A stretch of DNA of 27,921 nucleotides from contig JAGGVT010000180.1 in the NCBI GenBank assembly GCA_021157815.1, forward strand, positions 1 through 27,921, written 5' to 3'. Shown one piece after another: positions 8,223-16,746 of the stretch. Under the pieces are notes generated by a model that had not been told where the DNA came from, ran no database searches, and saw nothing but the letters and a program-made list of their open reading frames with translations. How positions within the stretch are numbered: the first letter of the stretch is position 1; each line of letters starts with the position of its first letter. Position numbers and translations under genes: made by a program. This stretch comes from a bacterium (GTDB lineage: Bacteria; JAJVIF01; JAGGVT01).

Positions 8223-8460
8223 CCATTCTTTTTTCTTATTAACGCTGGCATCATTTCTTCGTTTTCAGAATCTCATTGATAAATACATGCTCGAACCTCT
8301 TTTTAGTTGCAAAATGATATTATACAATATTACTAAGAACCATTCGGGCAACTGATTGTTAATCCTCATAACAGATTCAGTTGTCTTATAAATGTATGAT
8401 TAAAATAAAGTTGCTGATTAGCCGAATGAAATCAGCATCATATGTTAAAAAGGTGAAAAA

Positions 8461-9126
8461 ATGAAAAAAGCGCTTTTAACAATAATCGCATTTCTTCTGG
8501 TATGCTTTCCGACAATATCAGCATCAGCCCAAAGTGGTTCAAAGGCAAGTGTGGTCCAAAAGGACACCGGCACTATTTTCGAAATTGAAATTTCAACTCC
8601 CGGCAAACCATCTGTAACATGGAAAAACTGGCTCGATAAAGGCATGTATTTTGGCGAGGCAACCATTGACGGCAACAAGTCAATGATTATTATCAGAGAT
8701 GGTTTCAGCTACAGCCTTTCACCGGACATCAAAGTCGCGAGGAAATCCAAAATCGAATTTGACGAAAAAAAGAATCCCCTTGCAAGCAAGTACGGCGTCC
8801 TTGCAGACATACCACAGATTGACCCCGTAAGTTACCTTTCCACAATCAGGCGTCTAAACGCTAAATTACAGGGGCCAACCATGCTAGATGGCAACCGTCG
8901 CGCTGATATCTACAGTCTTACGATAACTCAGAAAAACAAATTCCCATGGAATAATTTCATGTTCTGGATTGACAAGGAAACATTGCTGCCAATCAAGATT
9001 ACATACTCCGAAGGCTCTGAGAAAAGGACGCTTACATTCAAAAATATTCAAAAAGGCGTTAAGATTAATCCATCGAAATTCACTGTTCCTGATGGCTACA
9101 AGGAAATATTTTTCGAGTGGGATTGA
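8461..9126 (+). CDS. LolA-like periplasmic lipoprotein-carrier-fold protein
   Basis: A 221-residue exported protein. A signal peptide is clear (MKKALLTIIAFLLV..., cleavage after ASA before QSGS, about residue 24). The mature part has the all-beta alternating pattern of the LolA/LolB/RseB-type half-barrel: FEIEISTPGKPSVTWKNW, then MIIIRDGFSYSLSP, and near the end FWIDKETLLPIKITY followed by FKNIQKGVKINPSKFTVPDGY. That ending is typical of LolA-like outer-membrane lipoprotein-sorting proteins. It may carry lipoproteins or lipids, or sense envelope state; the exact role is inferred from fold only. AAGGTG lies about five bases upstream of the ATG. It is convergent with 9325-9918, with a hairpin array between them. 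Confidence 0.8.
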   Translation: MKKALLTIIAFLLVCFPTISASAQSGSKASVVQKDTGTIFEIEISTPGKPSVTWKNWLDKGMYFGEATIDGNKSMIIIRDGFSYSLSPDIKVARKSKIEFDEKKNPLASKYGVLADIPQIDPVSYLSTIRRLNAKLQGPTMLDGNRRADIYSLTITQKNKFPWNNFMFWIDKETLLPIKITYSEGSEKRTLTFKNIQKGVKINPSKFTVPDGYKEIFFEWD

Positions 9127-9141
9127 TATATTTATAAAATT

Positions 9142-9325
9142 CAATTGTAACCCGGCGTCCCTTCGCCGGGGTTTTCCTGCCAAATCGCAATTGTAACCCG
9201 GCGTCCCTTCGCCGGGGTTTTCTTGGCAAATCACAATTGTAACCCGGCGTCCCTTCGCCAGGGTTTTCCTGCCAAATAGCAATTGTAACCCGGCGTCCCT
9301 TCGCCGGGGCTTTCCCAAGAAATCT
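9142..9325. repeat. Tandem array of four 46-bp units, each with a terminator-like hairpin
   Basis: Units begin with caattgtaacccgg at 9142, 9188, 9234 and 9280, giving an exact 46-base period. Each holds cccggcg-tccctt-cgccggg followed by gtttt or ctttc; the first stem is 9151-9157 with 9164-9170. Unit 3 has an uncompensated mismatch (cgccagg). The array fills the gap between convergent genes and runs into the stop codon of the minus-strand gene, so it may terminate transcription. A related hairpin on the opposite strand is at 19532-19551. Confidence 0.9.
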
Positions 9326-9918
9326 CAAAGATTGTAATAATCGATATATTTCTCAATGCTTCTATCATGCAGTTCTATGTCACCCTCAAATCGCTTGATT
9401 AGCCATTGACCGTCAATATTGCAAAGTTCAGCTGTGCCATACACTTCACATGGAAAGCCTGGAATGTCAAACGCTTCTTTAATTTTCAAATTGAATTCAA
9501 ACACCACAAATGCGCGGCCTGGCTCGGATTTTCCAATATGGGTTTCCATCGATTCGACCTCAAACGATGGCACATGTCCTCTCGCGCATGGAATGTATGA
9601 TCTCGCCATACCCTCAATGTTATTTACATCATTCCCCCACAGGTCTTTCAGATTTTTTCCCCCTGAATCAATGATGACACTATCCGCTATGAACGTGCCA
9701 AACGAACTATCGATAAGGTAATCCGCAGCCGCATCAACATTTCCTCTTCTTACTTGATTTATAAAGTCGCGAACTACAGTTTCCTGAGGTGTCGGGCGTG
9801 TGAAAAACCAGTAACCGAGGAATCCAATCACTACAATAATCAAAATAATGCTGAATACAGATCTTGCGCTCAATTCATGCCTCCATTCATTCGGGTTCGT
9901 AAACTGATTATTAGACAC
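9325..9918 (-). CDS. Membrane-anchored NTF2-like (DUF4878-like) protein
   Basis: A 197-residue protein with a short cytoplasmic N-terminus, one membrane segment (~20-40, VFSIILIIVVIGFLGYWFF) and an external domain. That domain opens with TPQETVVRDFINQVRRGNVDAAADYL, the helical start typical of NTF2/DUF4878-type folds, and ends with beta strands including IDGQWLIKRFEGDIEL. The start is GTG at 9918 with no good Shine-Dalgarno; I see no closer in-frame ATG before the membrane segment. The stop codon overlaps the last unit of the 46-bp array. It is an uncharacterised envelope protein; its ligand is unknown. Confidence 0.75.
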   Translation of the reverse strand: MSNNQFTNPNEWRHELSARSVFSIILIIVVIGFLGYWFFTRPTPQETVVRDFINQVRRGNVDAAADYLIDSSFGTFIADSVIIDSGGKNLKDLWGNDVNNIEGMARSYIPCARGHVPSFEVESMETHIGKSEPGRAFVVFEFNLKIKEAFDIPGFPCEVYGTAELCNIDGQWLIKRFEGDIELHDRSIEKYIDYYNL

Positions 9919-9951
9919 CAGTTAAGCTCATTGGTTTGGACATGTGTTTCG

Positions 9952-10248
9952 CTATTTTCTTTTAAATCCAAGTCCGGAGCTATCCCTCCGAAGAAACCAC
10001 ATTATTCCAGGGATTATAAAACTTCCAACAAGTGAGGAAATCACCGGTATTCCGACAATATACAGATATTTGGAGAGGTTAAAAAAAGGCAGAAGGTGCT
10101 TACCTATGATAATTCCAACCACGCCAATCGATAATGTGATAAATCGATTATCACGCTCGTACTTGAGCACATGTTGCACTATTGCGCCATAGAGATACGC
10201 CAGCAGAATGATAATTATCCATTTGATTATTTCATTGTCAATTGCCAT
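9952..10248 (-). CDS. Small three-helix membrane protein
   Basis: About 98 residues with three hydrophobic segments: IIKWIIIILLAYLYGAIV, FITLSIGVVGIIIGKHLL and YLYIVGIPVISSLVGSFIIPGIMWFL. It ends in a basic tail (FLRRDSSGLGFKRK). Size and glycine-bearing helices resemble the GlsB/YeaQ/YmgE (transglycosylase-associated) group, but I would not name it on this alone. GTG at 10251 directly precedes the chosen ATG. There is no Shine-Dalgarno, and a TAAAAT box seven bases upstream suggests a leaderless transcript. Confidence 0.6.
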   Translation of the reverse strand: MAIDNEIIKWIIIILLAYLYGAIVQHVLKYERDNRFITLSIGVVGIIIGKHLLPFFNLSKYLYIVGIPVISSLVGSFIIPGIMWFLRRDSSGLGFKRK

Positions 10249-10255
10249 CACGAGT

Positions 10256-10261
10256 ATTTTA
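10256..10261 (-). promoter_or_regulatory. -10-like box (TAAAAT) directly upstream of a start codon
   Basis: Read on the minus strand, TAAAAT is followed by seven bases and then the ATG at 10248. Transcription would start at or within a few bases of the start codon, as in leaderless messages. No clear -35 is seen. Confidence 0.35.
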
Positions 10262-10273
10262 CTACATGAAATG

Positions 10274-10298
10274 AAAAAAGCGCCTCCTTTCGAAGGCG
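10274..10298 (-). terminator. Intrinsic terminator after the large lipoprotein gene
   Basis: On the minus strand, a CGCCT/AGGCG stem (10281-10298) is followed by six Ts (10279-10274). It lies about 33 bases beyond the stop codon at 10331 of the 893-aa lipoprotein gene and before the small membrane protein gene. Confidence 0.65.
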
Positions 10299-10330
10299 TA
10301 TTTCACTAAATCTGATTTAAGATCTAATCT

Positions 10331-13012
10331 CTATTCGTAATTATGTGTGTAGAATATTTCTCCACCTGACATGAAAGTATTGTCTCGATATATCATGTAT
10401 ATCTCACCATTCGAATTACCTGCGAATCTCGGCATATCCTGATCCGCAAAGAATTCTGTCGGTTCATTGATATGCGCATATTCCTCGAAATAATGTGAAT
10501 ATACTGATCTGTAAACATAGACATCCTGTCCGTGTGTCGTGTCAACGCTATCCAGCTGGTTCCAGCAAATATAGGTGTTTCCTGATGGCATGGAATGGAT
10601 ATCGAGGTCACCAAACAGTTGATCATCTGCTGATTTTAGAACAAAAGACTGAAATATAAATTCATTGTTCCCTATGTTTTCTCCATAGCTGATCGATATT
10701 CGTGATTCTGCCCCCATGTGTTCGTTAACTTTATAAGCGCAGAAGATATTGCCATTGTAATCCATTGTAGCTCGTGGATTGGATGCATATTCATATGATC
10801 CTTCCGAACTTAATTCCATATCATCTTCGAATGAGATTCCTCCATCAACAGTAACAATGTAATTAATATCCGGATTAAAAATACTCGCTTGCCGCCAGAT
10901 TACCGCCATAAATTGTTGGTCTTCTCCCGGCTCAGGATGTGTAAGAATAACGGGGTTTCGATAATTGTGTGGGCTGTTATCAAGTTTTTCCACTTCTTCA
11001 AATGTATCCCCATAATCATTGCTCATGCAGATTATAAGGTCAGTGGTGTTATCGGGGTAATACTCCATATATCTTCTGAAAACGGCCCAAACATATCCAT
11101 CGCTGCCAGCTTTTATAACTGCCTGATCTGAAACGCGGTATGAATCTGAATTCAATTGAATTGCAGGCTCGCTGAATGTCATTCCATTATCAGTCGAACG
11201 CCTGTAGAAAGATTGCGTTCTGTTTACGCCATATCGATTGCATGATGCATCGGTAAATGTTACATGCACATAACCTGTATCCGGCGAAACGCTGATACAT
11301 GGCTCTGATTGTTTCCCCAGATGTCCAAGTTCCCAGTCCTTGCTAATCATTATTGGCATTTCAAAGTTCATGCCGGAATCCGTGGATCTATATAAGAAAA
11401 CGTCCCAACCGTCGCCATTCACCGAACTGGCAACACTGCCAGACACATAGACATTATTTTCAAATACCGCGATATTGTTACCGCTCGGACTGTCCAAACT
11501 TACAGCGCTGCCAAAATACTGTCGTGATGAACCATCTTCGCCATACATGTTGAATCCTGATGAGAAAGAACCACCGCCGCGATCAATTACGTTTATGTTG
11601 AACATTGCATATGTTACAAACTGGTTCATATCAAACAAAGTTACGCCATCTCGTTCGACACCATAGTTTTCAAGATTAGTGCCATGAAGCTCATCGGTAA
11701 CTCCAACCATGCCAAGATACTGATTCTCCAGTGCGGCAAGATCATTATTTACCCAAATTTTATAACACAGCGGGTCATCTCCCCATCCTGTTCCTGAAAT
11801 CGGCTCTAATACTGAATCAAGATTACTGACTCCCGGAATTTCAACATATACGCCGTTCACCTTGCTTGAGCGTCTCAGTGAATCTTTCGGTACAGCAAAA
11901 GGGTCATAATCTCCTATAACGGTTCCGTAATCATGCTGCCAGTCATATACATAAACCTGAAGAAGTGACCTTGATTCAGTATCACCGGATGAAAGCATAT
12001 CTTCATCAGGAGGAATATACACATCAACTTTCCATGGTTCCTTTCGGTTAAATTCAGGAAGCATATATACGGGATTTCCTCTCTGCCCCAGTTCATTACC
12101 CCACAAACGCCCAGATTGCCCATAAGCCGCTGAGATAAGGACGATAAAACCCATCTCTCCACCGATTGGAGAACCGAAATTTACCGTTTGACGATCCGGG
12201 CCGCCACCCTGTGGAAAAACATTGTGTCCGCTTGGATTGAAGAGATCTGTTATTCCGTTTGGATTTGATGCATCCACATTACCGCGTGATGGATCCTCGA
12301 AAAATATCAGGTAAGGATGCAAATTCGAGTTGGTCTGCCAGAATCCATCGACATAATCGTCAAAATGATTTGTAGCGCCATCCCAATCCTGTGATGCCCA
12401 GAATCCCGAGTTGTCGGATTCCATAGTTTCAGCGCCGCCAAGTGATCCCAGCACGGATGATGATATCTGGGGAAAAGCCACTGGATTTCCGCTATCCTCA
12501 AAGAAAAATATCGCCTCAGTGTCGAACACGTGTAGGTTTAAACGTTCAGCCCCTGTGGGCGGATTACTCCTGGGAAGATCAAAAGGATGCCTTAGCGAGA
12601 AATCAATCAATATCTCTCCTGCGCTGTTTAACTGAATTGATTCCATTTTGAAACAGTCACCGCAGGGTGAGCCGTTGAGGAAATTTGTAATATCCACAAT
12701 GTAAGCATCACCAACCGCCTCAACATTCCTTATGGGAGTCATTTCTCCCGTAAGATCATCCGTGTCGATGGAAACATAATATGTTCCCATGGAACCATAT
12801 CCGGTTGATATATCTCCATCATATTCACCAGTAACATAGACTGGAGAATTATTGGATATTTCACCATCAGATGGAGTCGCAGGAGTCAGGTCGCCTTCAA
12901 TTGGATTCAATCGACTTCTGCTTTGGCATGAATATACAACAAGAAAAACATCGATAAGAATCAAAGCAAGAATCACTAATTTGATGTGGATGCCACCGGT
13001 CTTTGAAATCAT
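10331..13012 (-). CDS. Large lipoprotein with Asp-box (BNR/sialidase-like) repeats
   Basis: An 893-residue exported protein. The N-terminal hydrophobic segment ends in the lipobox V-Y-S-C (Cys29), and a Ser/Thr/Pro/Asp linker follows. Residues ~80-480 form one or more beta-rich domains including FSLRHPFDLP, similar in style to IKLIHPYP in the interrupted lipoprotein at 1-567. From ~500 to the end come Asp-box-like motifs: STDSGMNF, STDNGMTF, SNDYGDTF and TVDGGISF, separated by 40-60 residues. This is the signature of sialidase-type beta-propellers. Asp boxes are structural and do not prove glycosidase activity, and no catalytic Arg triad/Tyr set was identified. GGAGG eight bases upstream supports ATG 13012. 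It is probably surface-exposed; carbohydrate binding is a guess. Confidence 0.85.
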   Translation of the reverse strand: MISKTGGIHIKLVILALILIDVFLVVYSCQSRSRLNPIEGDLTPATPSDGEISNNSPVYVTGEYDGDISTGYGSMGTYYVSIDTDDLTGEMTPIRNVEAVGDAYIVDITNFLNGSPCGDCFKMESIQLNSAGEILIDFSLRHPFDLPRSNPPTGAERLNLHVFDTEAIFFFEDSGNPVAFPQISSSVLGSLGGAETMESDNSGFWASQDWDGATNHFDDYVDGFWQTNSNLHPYLIFFEDPSRGNVDASNPNGITDLFNPSGHNVFPQGGGPDRQTVNFGSPIGGEMGFIVLISAAYGQSGRLWGNELGQRGNPVYMLPEFNRKEPWKVDVYIPPDEDMLSSGDTESRSLLQVYVYDWQHDYGTVIGDYDPFAVPKDSLRRSSKVNGVYVEIPGVSNLDSVLEPISGTGWGDDPLCYKIWVNNDLAALENQYLGMVGVTDELHGTNLENYGVERDGVTLFDMNQFVTYAMFNINVIDRGGGSFSSGFNMYGEDGSSRQYFGSAVSLDSPSGNNIAVFENNVYVSGSVASSVNGDGWDVFLYRSTDSGMNFEMPIMISKDWELGHLGKQSEPCISVSPDTGYVHVTFTDASCNRYGVNRTQSFYRRSTDNGMTFSEPAIQLNSDSYRVSDQAVIKAGSDGYVWAVFRRYMEYYPDNTTDLIICMSNDYGDTFEEVEKLDNSPHNYRNPVILTHPEPGEDQQFMAVIWRQASIFNPDINYIVTVDGGISFEDDMELSSEGSYEYASNPRATMDYNGNIFCAYKVNEHMGAESRISISYGENIGNNEFIFQSFVLKSADDQLFGDLDIHSMPSGNTYICWNQLDSVDTTHGQDVYVYRSVYSHYFEEYAHINEPTEFFADQDMPRFAGNSNGEIYMIYRDNTFMSGGEIFYTHNYE

Positions 13013-13101
13013 GGATTTTACCCTCCATGGGTTAAGCTGCGCTGAACGAAAACAGCGTCTCCTGAGTAAAACAGTTCAAATCTCCTAAAATAGTATCGGG
13101 G

Positions 13102-14649
13102 TTATATGTTCGATGTTTTTCCTTGAGGCTTAATAGAAATAAGATATGAAGCGATTATTCCTGAAGCGGCATATATGGAAAACATTAACCGCATGTTATA
13201 TATCGCGTCAGTATTCAGGAAAATAACCAGCGAAAGCAGGCAGAAAGCCAGATTTGCACTGGCAATCTGATGATATTCAACCGGAATATTTTTGGTTTGT
13301 AAAACTCGTATCATGAGCAGAACAATATGTGCTATTATCGCCAAACCAAAAAAAAGCCCGACTACACCAAACCTGAAAACCAAACTAAGATATGATGATT
13401 CAAAAGGATTCTTAAACTTCTCCTCTTCCGACAAGTAATAACTCTGTTCATGAAGAATACTCTTTGATGGGCCAAACCCAAGTATTGGCGACTCTATCAG
13501 TTTAGGCATCATATACATAACAGGTGCCATTCTACCAACACTTGTCTCATCCAATACCTCTTCCATTCTTACATTAGCGCCATATCTGGCAATATTCATC
13601 ACGCTGTCCTGAACGGATTTCAAGCGCTGCATCATGAAAGTTTCACCAATAAAAGGCATTGAAATAATCGAGATAACAACCAGCGCGGTTACCGACACAA
13701 CGGTTCCTATTATTTTCTTCGATGTTTTAACGAAAAATACTGCGGGGAATATTAGAATCAGCATAACGAAAACGATAAAAGCGCCCTTGGAACCAGTCAT
13801 AAACACAGCAACAACAGCTAACATGAAAATGATTATGGTTGGAATTCGTCTTATCGCATTTTCGGAAAACAGCTTTGCCATTAGGTAGGAGCATAAGCAA
13901 ATCAGGAATATTCCAAAGCTTCCAGCTGAGTAGTACGTTGAAAAAACCCGTCTGGCATCAGGTTTCATCAGCTCTATCAGATGATGTTTCTCTGTCCAGA
14001 ATGAAAATACCGGCTCGTTGATACCGGCGAAATTGAAATACTGCACATATCCAATAATAATCGTGGCAAGCCCGCCATAAATAATTGGCGCGATAAAATA
14101 CCGTTTGACTTCATCCGCACGCCAATCCATCTGATAGAAAAGATTGAAAGTAAGAAAATAAAACACAGGTTCCTTGATTATCAGTATATCTCTGACATTA
14201 AATGGCACTCCCTTTGTGGCATAACCATATATCATGGATAGCAGAATTGACCCTATAATAGCTAATATCCAGATATTCGCCCTCGCGCTGCGCCATTTGA
14301 AATCACGGTATTTCAACGCGTAATAGTTCCCAACAATCAGAATCAGAAGCGGCACTGTAAATTCAATCACGAGTCCTATATCTCCAAGCTTGTAGAACAA
14401 ATGAGGCATGAAGATATATAACAGAATTGAAATCACAGCAAGCCGTTTGGGATAAACACTCGCGAAAGAATCATCATTGGAAATCGGTGATTTCAGGTAG
14501 TTATGAACAAGGATGGCAATTATTGCTAATATGGAAAAAACAATGCCAAAATCGGGCCATTTTGATGACAACGCTCCAAGGATTAAAAGCAGCACCCCAA
14601 TCCAGAGAAATCCGATAAATGACAAATTATATTTCAGGCTCTTATTCAT
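13102..14649 (-). CDS. O-antigen ligase / polymerase family membrane protein (Wzy/WaaL type)
   Basis: A 515-residue integral membrane protein with about 11-12 hydrophobic segments. A large loop lies between later helices, as in the Wzy_C/O-antigen ligase family. Family-typical features are MTGSKGAFIVFV after a hydrophobic helix and the loop segment SPILGFGPSKSI, matching the P-x-x-G-x-G pattern. Members either polymerise repeat units or join glycan to lipid or protein on the outer face of the inner membrane; sequence alone does not tell which. The start ATG overlaps the stop of the upstream glycosyltransferase (ATGA), indicating coupled translation. The 893-aa lipoprotein lies 89 bases downstream with its own Shine-Dalgarno and may be co-transcribed. 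Confidence 0.85.
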   Translation of the reverse strand: MNKSLKYNLSFIGFLWIGVLLLILGALSSKWPDFGIVFSILAIIAILVHNYLKSPISNDDSFASVYPKRLAVISILLYIFMPHLFYKLGDIGLVIEFTVPLLILIVGNYYALKYRDFKWRSARANIWILAIIGSILLSMIYGYATKGVPFNVRDILIIKEPVFYFLTFNLFYQMDWRADEVKRYFIAPIIYGGLATIIIGYVQYFNFAGINEPVFSFWTEKHHLIELMKPDARRVFSTYYSAGSFGIFLICLCSYLMAKLFSENAIRRIPTIIIFMLAVVAVFMTGSKGAFIVFVMLILIFPAVFFVKTSKKIIGTVVSVTALVVISIISMPFIGETFMMQRLKSVQDSVMNIARYGANVRMEEVLDETSVGRMAPVMYMMPKLIESPILGFGPSKSILHEQSYYLSEEEKFKNPFESSYLSLVFRFGVVGLFFGLAIIAHIVLLMIRVLQTKNIPVEYHQIASANLAFCLLSLVIFLNTDAIYNMRLMFSIYAASGIIASYLISIKPQGKTSNI

Positions 14650-15785
14650 TTTTCAGATTTCACCGATAAAAGCTCTCGATATAAATCCTCATATCTTGCC
14701 GATGTATGTTTAACGTGAAACTTTTCAAGCGCTGTAGTTTTACCCGCGATGATGAATTTCTCAACCATTTCCTTATCTGACTTAATAGATTCAACCGCTT
14801 TGGAAATCGAACCCTTCTGCTTTACATCAACAAGAATGCCATTTTCTCCATCGCTGATTATTTCAGGAATCCCGCCTGTCTTGTTGGCTATAACAGGAAT
14901 ACCATTCGCCATTGCCTCCAGAATTGTAATTCCAAATCCCTCTTTTCGCGATGCCAGCACAAAGCAATCGGATGCCCGCATCAATTCTGATGGGTTATCG
15001 ATTTTGCCAGTGAAAATCACATGTTCAGCAATATTCAATTCAGACGCTTTCTCTTTTAGTTTACCGGATTCCTGCCCATCGCCGATTATAATTAGCTTAC
15101 CGCTCCCTTCTTTGTTGCGATATGTTTTAAACTCATCCAGAAGAATGTCAAATCCCTTTTCATGAATAAGCCGTCCTATTGAAACGACAACGAATTCATC
15201 CTCGGATATGCCCAGATTTCGCCGTACTGCATCCCTATTCACAATATTTTCAGGACACACACGCTCCGGATCAATTCCATTGTAGATTAGCGTTATGTAA
15301 TTCGGATTAACATTGCCGAATTTCTTAATATACTCCCCTACCCCTTTTGATATCACCACGAAATGGCTGGCATATCGAACAACGAAATATTCGATTAACC
15401 CTTCGTGAAGCGGCATTGAATCAAGAAAATACATGCCAGCTGCGTGAATTGTTATAATCCGTGTTTTAACTCCAGCCCGCCTTCCACCGTAAAGACCAAT
15501 CAAATCGCTGAATCTGGTATGAGTGTGAATCAAATCCGGCTTCAATTCACGAATCTTATCCACACCCTGCCTAAAGAGTTTTATTTTACCCATTGATTTA
15601 TCACCATCAAGGTAATGAAGATTAATGCCGTATGATTCGGCTCGGTAGTCGAGTTCACCCTTGCCATAGGGCAGAAGGATATGATAATCGAATTCATCCC
15701 GGTTGGCGTATTTCAGGATATCCAGAAGCATGACCTCGGCGCCACCGATGTCGAGTTTGTTGATTATGTGAAGGATTCTTGGCAT
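14646..15785 (-). CDS. Glycosyltransferase family 4 protein
   Basis: A 379-residue GT-B enzyme of standard GT4 length. The acceptor-side loop is HIINKLDIGGAEVML (5-19), HTHTRFSD lies near residue 90, and VVSIGRLIHEKGFD near 205 marks the start of the donor domain. The retaining-GT4 signature is present as SRKEGFGITILEAMANGIPVI (~280-300), including the E-x7-E glutamate pair. It is predicted to add a hexose-type sugar to a lipid-linked glycan at the cytosolic face. It is translationally coupled to the O-antigen ligase-like gene, so the pair likely works on one surface polysaccharide. No Shine-Dalgarno precedes the ATG; TATAGA lies five bases upstream, and a GGTACC palindrome sits just beyond that. 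Confidence 0.92.
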   Translation of the reverse strand: MPRILHIINKLDIGGAEVMLLDILKYANRDEFDYHILLPYGKGELDYRAESYGINLHYLDGDKSMGKIKLFRQGVDKIRELKPDLIHTHTRFSDLIGLYGGRRAGVKTRIITIHAAGMYFLDSMPLHEGLIEYFVVRYASHFVVISKGVGEYIKKFGNVNPNYITLIYNGIDPERVCPENIVNRDAVRRNLGISEDEFVVVSIGRLIHEKGFDILLDEFKTYRNKEGSGKLIIIGDGQESGKLKEKASELNIAEHVIFTGKIDNPSELMRASDCFVLASRKEGFGITILEAMANGIPVIANKTGGIPEIISDGENGILVDVKQKGSISKAVESIKSDKEMVEKFIIAGKTTALEKFHVKHTSARYEDLYRELLSVKSEK

Positions 15786-15800
15786 TCTTTTCTATAAATT

Positions 15801-15969
15801 TTAATTGGTACCGGGTACAAATTAATATTTCATGTGTTGACAATTTGAAATATATTTCACCAATACTCCCCGCTTCGCCCATCAGATGCCGTAATGACAC
15901 ATTTTGCCTTATCAACAATAACCGGTCATACTAAAGTCAATTTAATTTGTACCGGGTACAAATTAATAT
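15801..15969. repeat. Direct repeat pair of a GTACC-centred palindrome flanking 110 bp
   Basis: A block of about 28 bases (ttaattKgtaccgggtac, then aaattaatat) occurs at 15801-15828 and 15942-15969 with one mismatch. Each contains a 21-bp palindrome with arms aattKgtacc / ggtacaaatt. The first lies just upstream of the GT4 gene, between its candidate -35 and -10. The second overlaps the stop codon of the hydrolase gene. A third related palindrome is at 21292-21310. Confidence 0.8.
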
Positions 15970-16613
15970 AAGCCCAGCTCAGCCTCGCTCATTTTTAGAA
16001 GCTGATTATGTTTCCTCTCATTTCCTATTGTCGATTCCGGTCCGTGTCCCGGATAAATCTTTATATCATCGCCAAGTGGAAGAATACGTTCCTTTATACT
16101 CTTGAAAAGCTGTTTGCCATCACCACCGGTTAGATCCCATCTGCCAACTGAACCAGCGAATAATGTATCTCCGGTAATCAATATTTTATCCATCAGAAAA
16201 CAGACACCGCCGGGAGTGTGTCCCGGTGTGTGAATCACCTTTATTTCGTCATCACCCCATTTGATTATTTCACTGTCAGTCAGATTCTTTTCAACTTTTA
16301 TATCCTTCATGGGAATATCAATCCCAAATTCAGATCGAGCTTTCTCTGAAATACGTTGAAGATATTCCTCATCTTTCTCATGAATCCAGATTTCCGCGCC
16401 AGTTTTTTCCTTTATATACGGGACTGAAAGGCAGTGGTCGAAATGGCCATGAGTCAGCAGAATCAATCCAATCGGCTTGTGTTTTCCCTCAGATTCCTGA
16501 ACGATAAACTCATCCTCCCATGCGGGATCAACCACGATTGACTTCTCATAATCGTTGACTAGAAGGTAAACGTTATTTGCCATAGGACCAAGAGTCCAGG
16601 TTATTATTTCCAA
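15963..16613 (-). CDS. Metallo-beta-lactamase-fold hydrolase (glyoxalase II-like)
   Basis: A 216-residue cytosolic hydrolase with the zinc motifs LTHGHFDHC (H-x-H-x-D-H), HTPGHTPGG, GDTLFAGSVGRWD and a final YPGHG. The order and spacing fit the glyoxalase II/YcbL branch that cleaves thioesters such as hydroxyacylglutathione. The C-terminal substrate domain of true GloB is absent, which is typical of the short YcbL-like forms. The start is TTG at 16613, well supported by AAGGAG six bases upstream; no nearby in-frame ATG fits. The stop codon overlaps a GTACC palindrome. It is upstream of, and co-directional with, the glycosyltransferase but 177 bases away, so it is probably independent. Confidence 0.9.
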   Translation of the reverse strand: MEIITWTLGPMANNVYLLVNDYEKSIVVDPAWEDEFIVQESEGKHKPIGLILLTHGHFDHCLSVPYIKEKTGAEIWIHEKDEEYLQRISEKARSEFGIDIPMKDIKVEKNLTDSEIIKWGDDEIKVIHTPGHTPGGVCFLMDKILITGDTLFAGSVGRWDLTGGDGKQLFKSIKERILPLGDDIKIYPGHGPESTIGNERKHNQLLKMSEAELGLY

Positions 16614-16679
16614 GTTTTTCTCCTTAATTAAATTTAATTCAGATTTATGAGTATATCACAGCCGGGAAAAAACATTGTC

Positions 16680-16746
16680 ATTCTGAATTTGATTCAGAAT
16701 CCATTCTTTTCCGTTTGGCAAATGGATTCCGGGTCAAGCCCGGAAT
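16680..16746. repeat. Double-hairpin dispersed repeat, second copy
   Basis: Two palindromes, attctgaa/ttcagaat (16680-16687, 16693-16700) and attccggg/cccggaat (16726-16733, 16739-16746), are joined by ccattcttttccg. This is the same architecture and wording as 8168-8222. It occupies part of the 332-base gap 16614-16945 between divergent genes. Confidence 0.85.

Noticed and set aside
9142-9325. CRISPR array
   Set aside because: The 46-base units abut with no unique spacers and there are no cas genes.
8884-9328. Minus-strand ORFs of 144 and 82 codons with repeated KPRRRDAG peptides
   Set aside because: The peptides are translations of the 46-bp hairpin array plus antisense of the LolA-like gene.
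12846-15785. A single surface-polysaccharide cluster spanning 2893-27161
   Set aside because: The polysaccharide genes are interleaved with unrelated housekeeping and signalling genes on both strands, so only the GT4/O-antigen ligase pair is a supported unit.
15694-15918. 74-codon minus-strand ORF upstream of the GT4 gene
   Set aside because: It overlaps the start of the GT4 coding region in another frame and has no recognisable features.
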